Below are positions 61,331 to 64,000 of a stretch of DNA of 64,000 nt, one piece after another. The notes below the pieces were generated by a model, which saw only the letters and a program-made list of their open reading frames with translations, searched no databases and was not told where the DNA came from. The position numbers and the translations under genes were made by a program. Each line of letters opens with the position of its first letter. Within the stretch, counting starts at the first letter, position 1. The DNA is from Aselliscus stoliczkanus (Eukaryota > Chordata > Mammalia > Chiroptera > Hipposideridae), in the NCBI GenBank assembly GCA_033961575.1, contig CM066737.1, positions 63,136,771 through 63,200,770 of the forward strand. Reading direction: 5' to 3'.

Positions 61331-63764
61331 TTCTTAGAACATTTTCTGGGGGATACCATAAATGTTATATGTATGTTTCTTATTTTTGTAATGTTTTTAA
61401 AGATGCCTGTACAGCATCCAGGAAGGCATTTGGAGACAGTTTGAATTTCAAGAGAGGGGTCTGAGTTGGAAATATAAATTCAAATCTAGCGATCACATGA
61501 TTGGTCTGTCTCAAAAGGGCCTAGCAGATTAGTACCATGTAAAGGTTAAAATATTAACTGTTATTTTAATATTATTAAATTATTTTAATAACCATTTTAG
61601 AAGTCAATTGAATTTAAGCTTATTAAAATAAAAGTTACCACTTAAATGCATATAGCAGGTGCCCACTGAAGGTTTAATGAATGAAAGTATGGGGTTGTTG
61701 GAAAAATCATGATACAATTTTATGCAATGAAAAACATAGAAAAAATATATCATGACATTTCCGACAACCCAGTAATTCCCTTTTTTGATTCATCATTATA
61801 AAAAACAAATGGAAATTGAAATACTGTAAGAATTTATATTTCAGGTTGTACTCAAAATCCAAATCTAAATTTAGTAGGTAAAAGTAGTAAAACAATTACT
61901 AACAACTGTGAGAACGGTAATAATATTAGCTTTGACTCGAAAGCATTTGAAAGTTTATTTAGTTAATTTAGAACGAACTACAATATAAATGCATGTTTCA
62001 TACGCCTGTGAGCCATAGAAAACTAGCCCCAAGTGGACTACAATCATCAATTATGTTCTTCAGGTTCCTCAAGCTTAAATGTCCCTGCCCAAAACTAGTT
62101 GACAGTATTCCCCCAGGATTTGTATCTTATCCTCAAAGGTTTGGCTAACACACAGGGAAGGACTGGAAAGGGAGGGGAGCACTGGCCAAGACATTCACTG
62201 TTGAAACAAAACTGAAAAAGAAGTATGCATACCGGGTGGATGGTTTACAAATGAATTTTTAAAATCTTCTATGCCTAACATGCACCAGATAGAAGATAAC
62301 CTAGCAATTATTTCCTGCCTACAAATGTTTATTCATTTCCACTCAGATTATACCTAATCCTATTCACTATTTTTCCACTGCAATCCCTTACCTGTATCAG
62401 AATCCCACTAAAGCACGATTCCATTCAGAAGAATAAGGGGAGCATGGGGTACTAGATTAACACAGATAAAAAGAACGCCAAGCAACACAGAAAGAGGACA
62501 GTACCCCTCAGAGGATGGGGGAGGGAGAGGGAGCAGCCCTGGGCCTTACATTCAGGTGTACATATCACAACATAAGTTTCCAGGCACAAAGGCCGCAGAA
62601 AAGGGCTTTTTATGGGGGGGTGCTATTTTCCTGGTTCTGGAGGAATATTTCTAGAATAGGAAAAAAAAGTGGCTATCCATCCAATGGCCAGTCAAAAAAA
62701 TTGGACCTTTATTGGGATAAAAATGTCAGATTTTAATCTCAGGGTTCCTGCATTTGTATTAAGTGATATCACAAAAGAATATTGTTTCCTAGACTATTTC
62801 TTTCCGCACCTCAGATGCTGAGGAACAAATGTGCCCTTCATTGCCTCTCTCCATATATGATTTTTCCCAGGGCAGGCAACCATTTTCAACAAACATTATC
62901 AAACAGGTCTATAGTACGTTAACCATTTGTGATTTTCAGAGTGCAATTTACAATTTCTTTGCTTTCGAGGGAAAAAAAAGTTAAGTTTCTGTTAAGTAAT
63001 GCTTAAAGTAAGAATTGGTGGTAAGATTTTTTAAGGGCAGATAATGAGAAGCCATATTCTAATATTTTTCCCGACAGTATGGATTATTGGCCATGGTGTA
63101 TTTAAGGAGTTTTTCTGATTTTGCACCTTCTTTTTGTGACCCAATTAAGACAAATGATGCTTTATTATTTTACCTATACGAGTAACTACATATATTATTT
63201 TTCCTCTAATGTAATAATTAGTAACTTGATAGATACCACCTTTAGCATATGCATAACTAGGGGCTTATTTTATTCAATTTTGTGAAGTCTCACATAATAT
63301 AATCTTCATTAAAATGCATAATTATAACTAGGGTATAACATGTTATTGGCATTACATTGAGAAGAGAGACATTTATTCTGGATAATTAAAATTATCACTC
63401 TGCAAAAACAAAAGGAGTTTTCAAGTGTATTTAGGAAAACCACACACGAAGTCAAAAATTTCGCAAAAGTATTTTAATAAAATGTTCAAATAAAATTATT
63501 AAGCTTGACATACTTATAAAGCTTGATATTCCAAAAATTACTTTTTGTTTGCAACTGCCATAAGAATATAAACTTGTTATACATAAAACTGAGCATTTAG
63601 GACTATAGGCAATACTTCAGAAAATCAAACTTACAGAAAGACTGGCATTGGTGTACCATGCAACTACCAAACGTTGTAATTCAACGCAAGTATCACATAT
63701 CTTATTTAAGATATTCATTAAACAATAACATTTTAAGAAAAAAAGTCAAACCTGATGGTTATTT

Positions 63765-63912
63765 AAACATAGTACAGGGCCGGCCGAGTGGCACAGTGGT
63801 TAAGTGCTGGCTTGGGAAGCCGGCGGCCCTGGTTCGGTCCCACATATGAGGGCCAGTGACACTGCCCTCAAAAAAGAAAAATTAAATAAAATAAAAAAAG
63901 AAACATAGTACA
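63765..63912 (+). mobile_element. tRNA-derived SINE, type I, with 12-bp target duplication
   Basis: The element (63777-63900) reads GGGCCGGCCGAGTGGCACAG at the head, GGGCCAGTGACACTGCCCTC at the end and an A-rich AAATAAAAT tail. AAACATAGTACA is exact at 63765-63776 and 63901-63912. Confidence 0.94.
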
Positions 63913-64000
63913 ATCTTAATTTGTAAAAAATAAACCTATGGTAATAAAAGCAAATCATTCAAAAAACACTTGAGCTGAGTTTGAATTCCTAAATTGCTAT

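Larger units (their letters stand above)
33874..64000 (-). other. DIAPH2: Upstream DIAPH2 intron (partial), very rich in retroelements
   Basis: No upstream DIAPH2 exon was recognised, so these 30 kb are most likely one intron (the gene is very large in mammals), although a short exon could have been missed. Listed elements include a MER5A, MIRs, L2, L1 fragments, a solo LTR, a MaLR LTR, MITEs and composite SINEs. Stretches without nameable content are 35.5-36.4, 41.1-41.9, 42.9-43.9, 44.4-45.1, 45.6-46.4, 52.8-56.1, 57.3-58.1, 60.7-61.0 and 61.4-63.7 kb. Confidence 0.6.

Noticed and set aside
63777..63850. tRNA gene-like heads with A and B boxes in all SINEs
   Set aside because: They lack a complete cloverleaf, are followed by SINE bodies and A tails and carry target duplications, so they are not tRNA genes.
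33874..64000. Search for upstream DIAPH2 exons on the minus strand
   Set aside because: No segment matching the expected preceding exons was recognised; a short exon could still have been missed by eye.

Overview
This is mammalian nuclear DNA: AT-rich, almost entirely intron and interspersed repeat, with MIR, L2-like, L1, MaLR, MER5A-type, ERV and tRNA-SINE sequences. The young SINEs share a head that begins GGCCGGCCGAGTGG and ends near GGGCCAGTGACACTGCCCTC. Together with several short TA-flanked DNA transposons, this suggests a bat, most likely a rhinolophoid/yinpterochiropteran. That assignment rests on recognised repeat style, not on a search.

The one real gene is the minus-strand orthologue of DIAPH2, a diaphanous-related formin that is X-linked in placental mammals. 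Eight consecutive coding exons lie between 33873 and 2547 (read right to left). They total 857 nt in one continuous frame, with no stops or frameshifts, and encode most of the N-terminal GBD/FH3 (DID and dimerisation) regulatory region. The start codon, early exons, FH1, FH2 and DAD lie outside the window. Seven complete introns are present. Six have GT-AG ends. The seventh (5038-7012) has AT-AC ends with an essentially perfect U12-type donor and a good U12 branch site.

The large intron 26179-33641 holds a decayed FBXO34 retrocopy (plus strand, about 27.4-30.7 kb, itself split by a SINE), an RPL15 retrocopy (minus) and an L1 5' fragment (minus) abutting it. To the right of 33873 there are about 30 kb of upstream DIAPH2 intron. 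This part contains a solo LTR with perfect 6-bp target duplications, a long dead L1 (47.86-51.1 kb) with an 83-bp perfect internal tandem duplication, and a cluster of long composite SINEs.

The composite SINEs are the most unusual content. Each is about 365-455 bp: a tRNA-like SINE head, a GC-rich core with a variable number of roughly 20-bp units, and a pyrimidine-rich 3' end with AATAAAA just before the A tail. This layout resembles primate SVA elements but uses different sequences. Eight copies occur here, six of them between 40.6 and 47.9 kb. No tRNA, rRNA, CRISPR or prokaryotic feature is present, and most short open frames are chance or repeat-derived.
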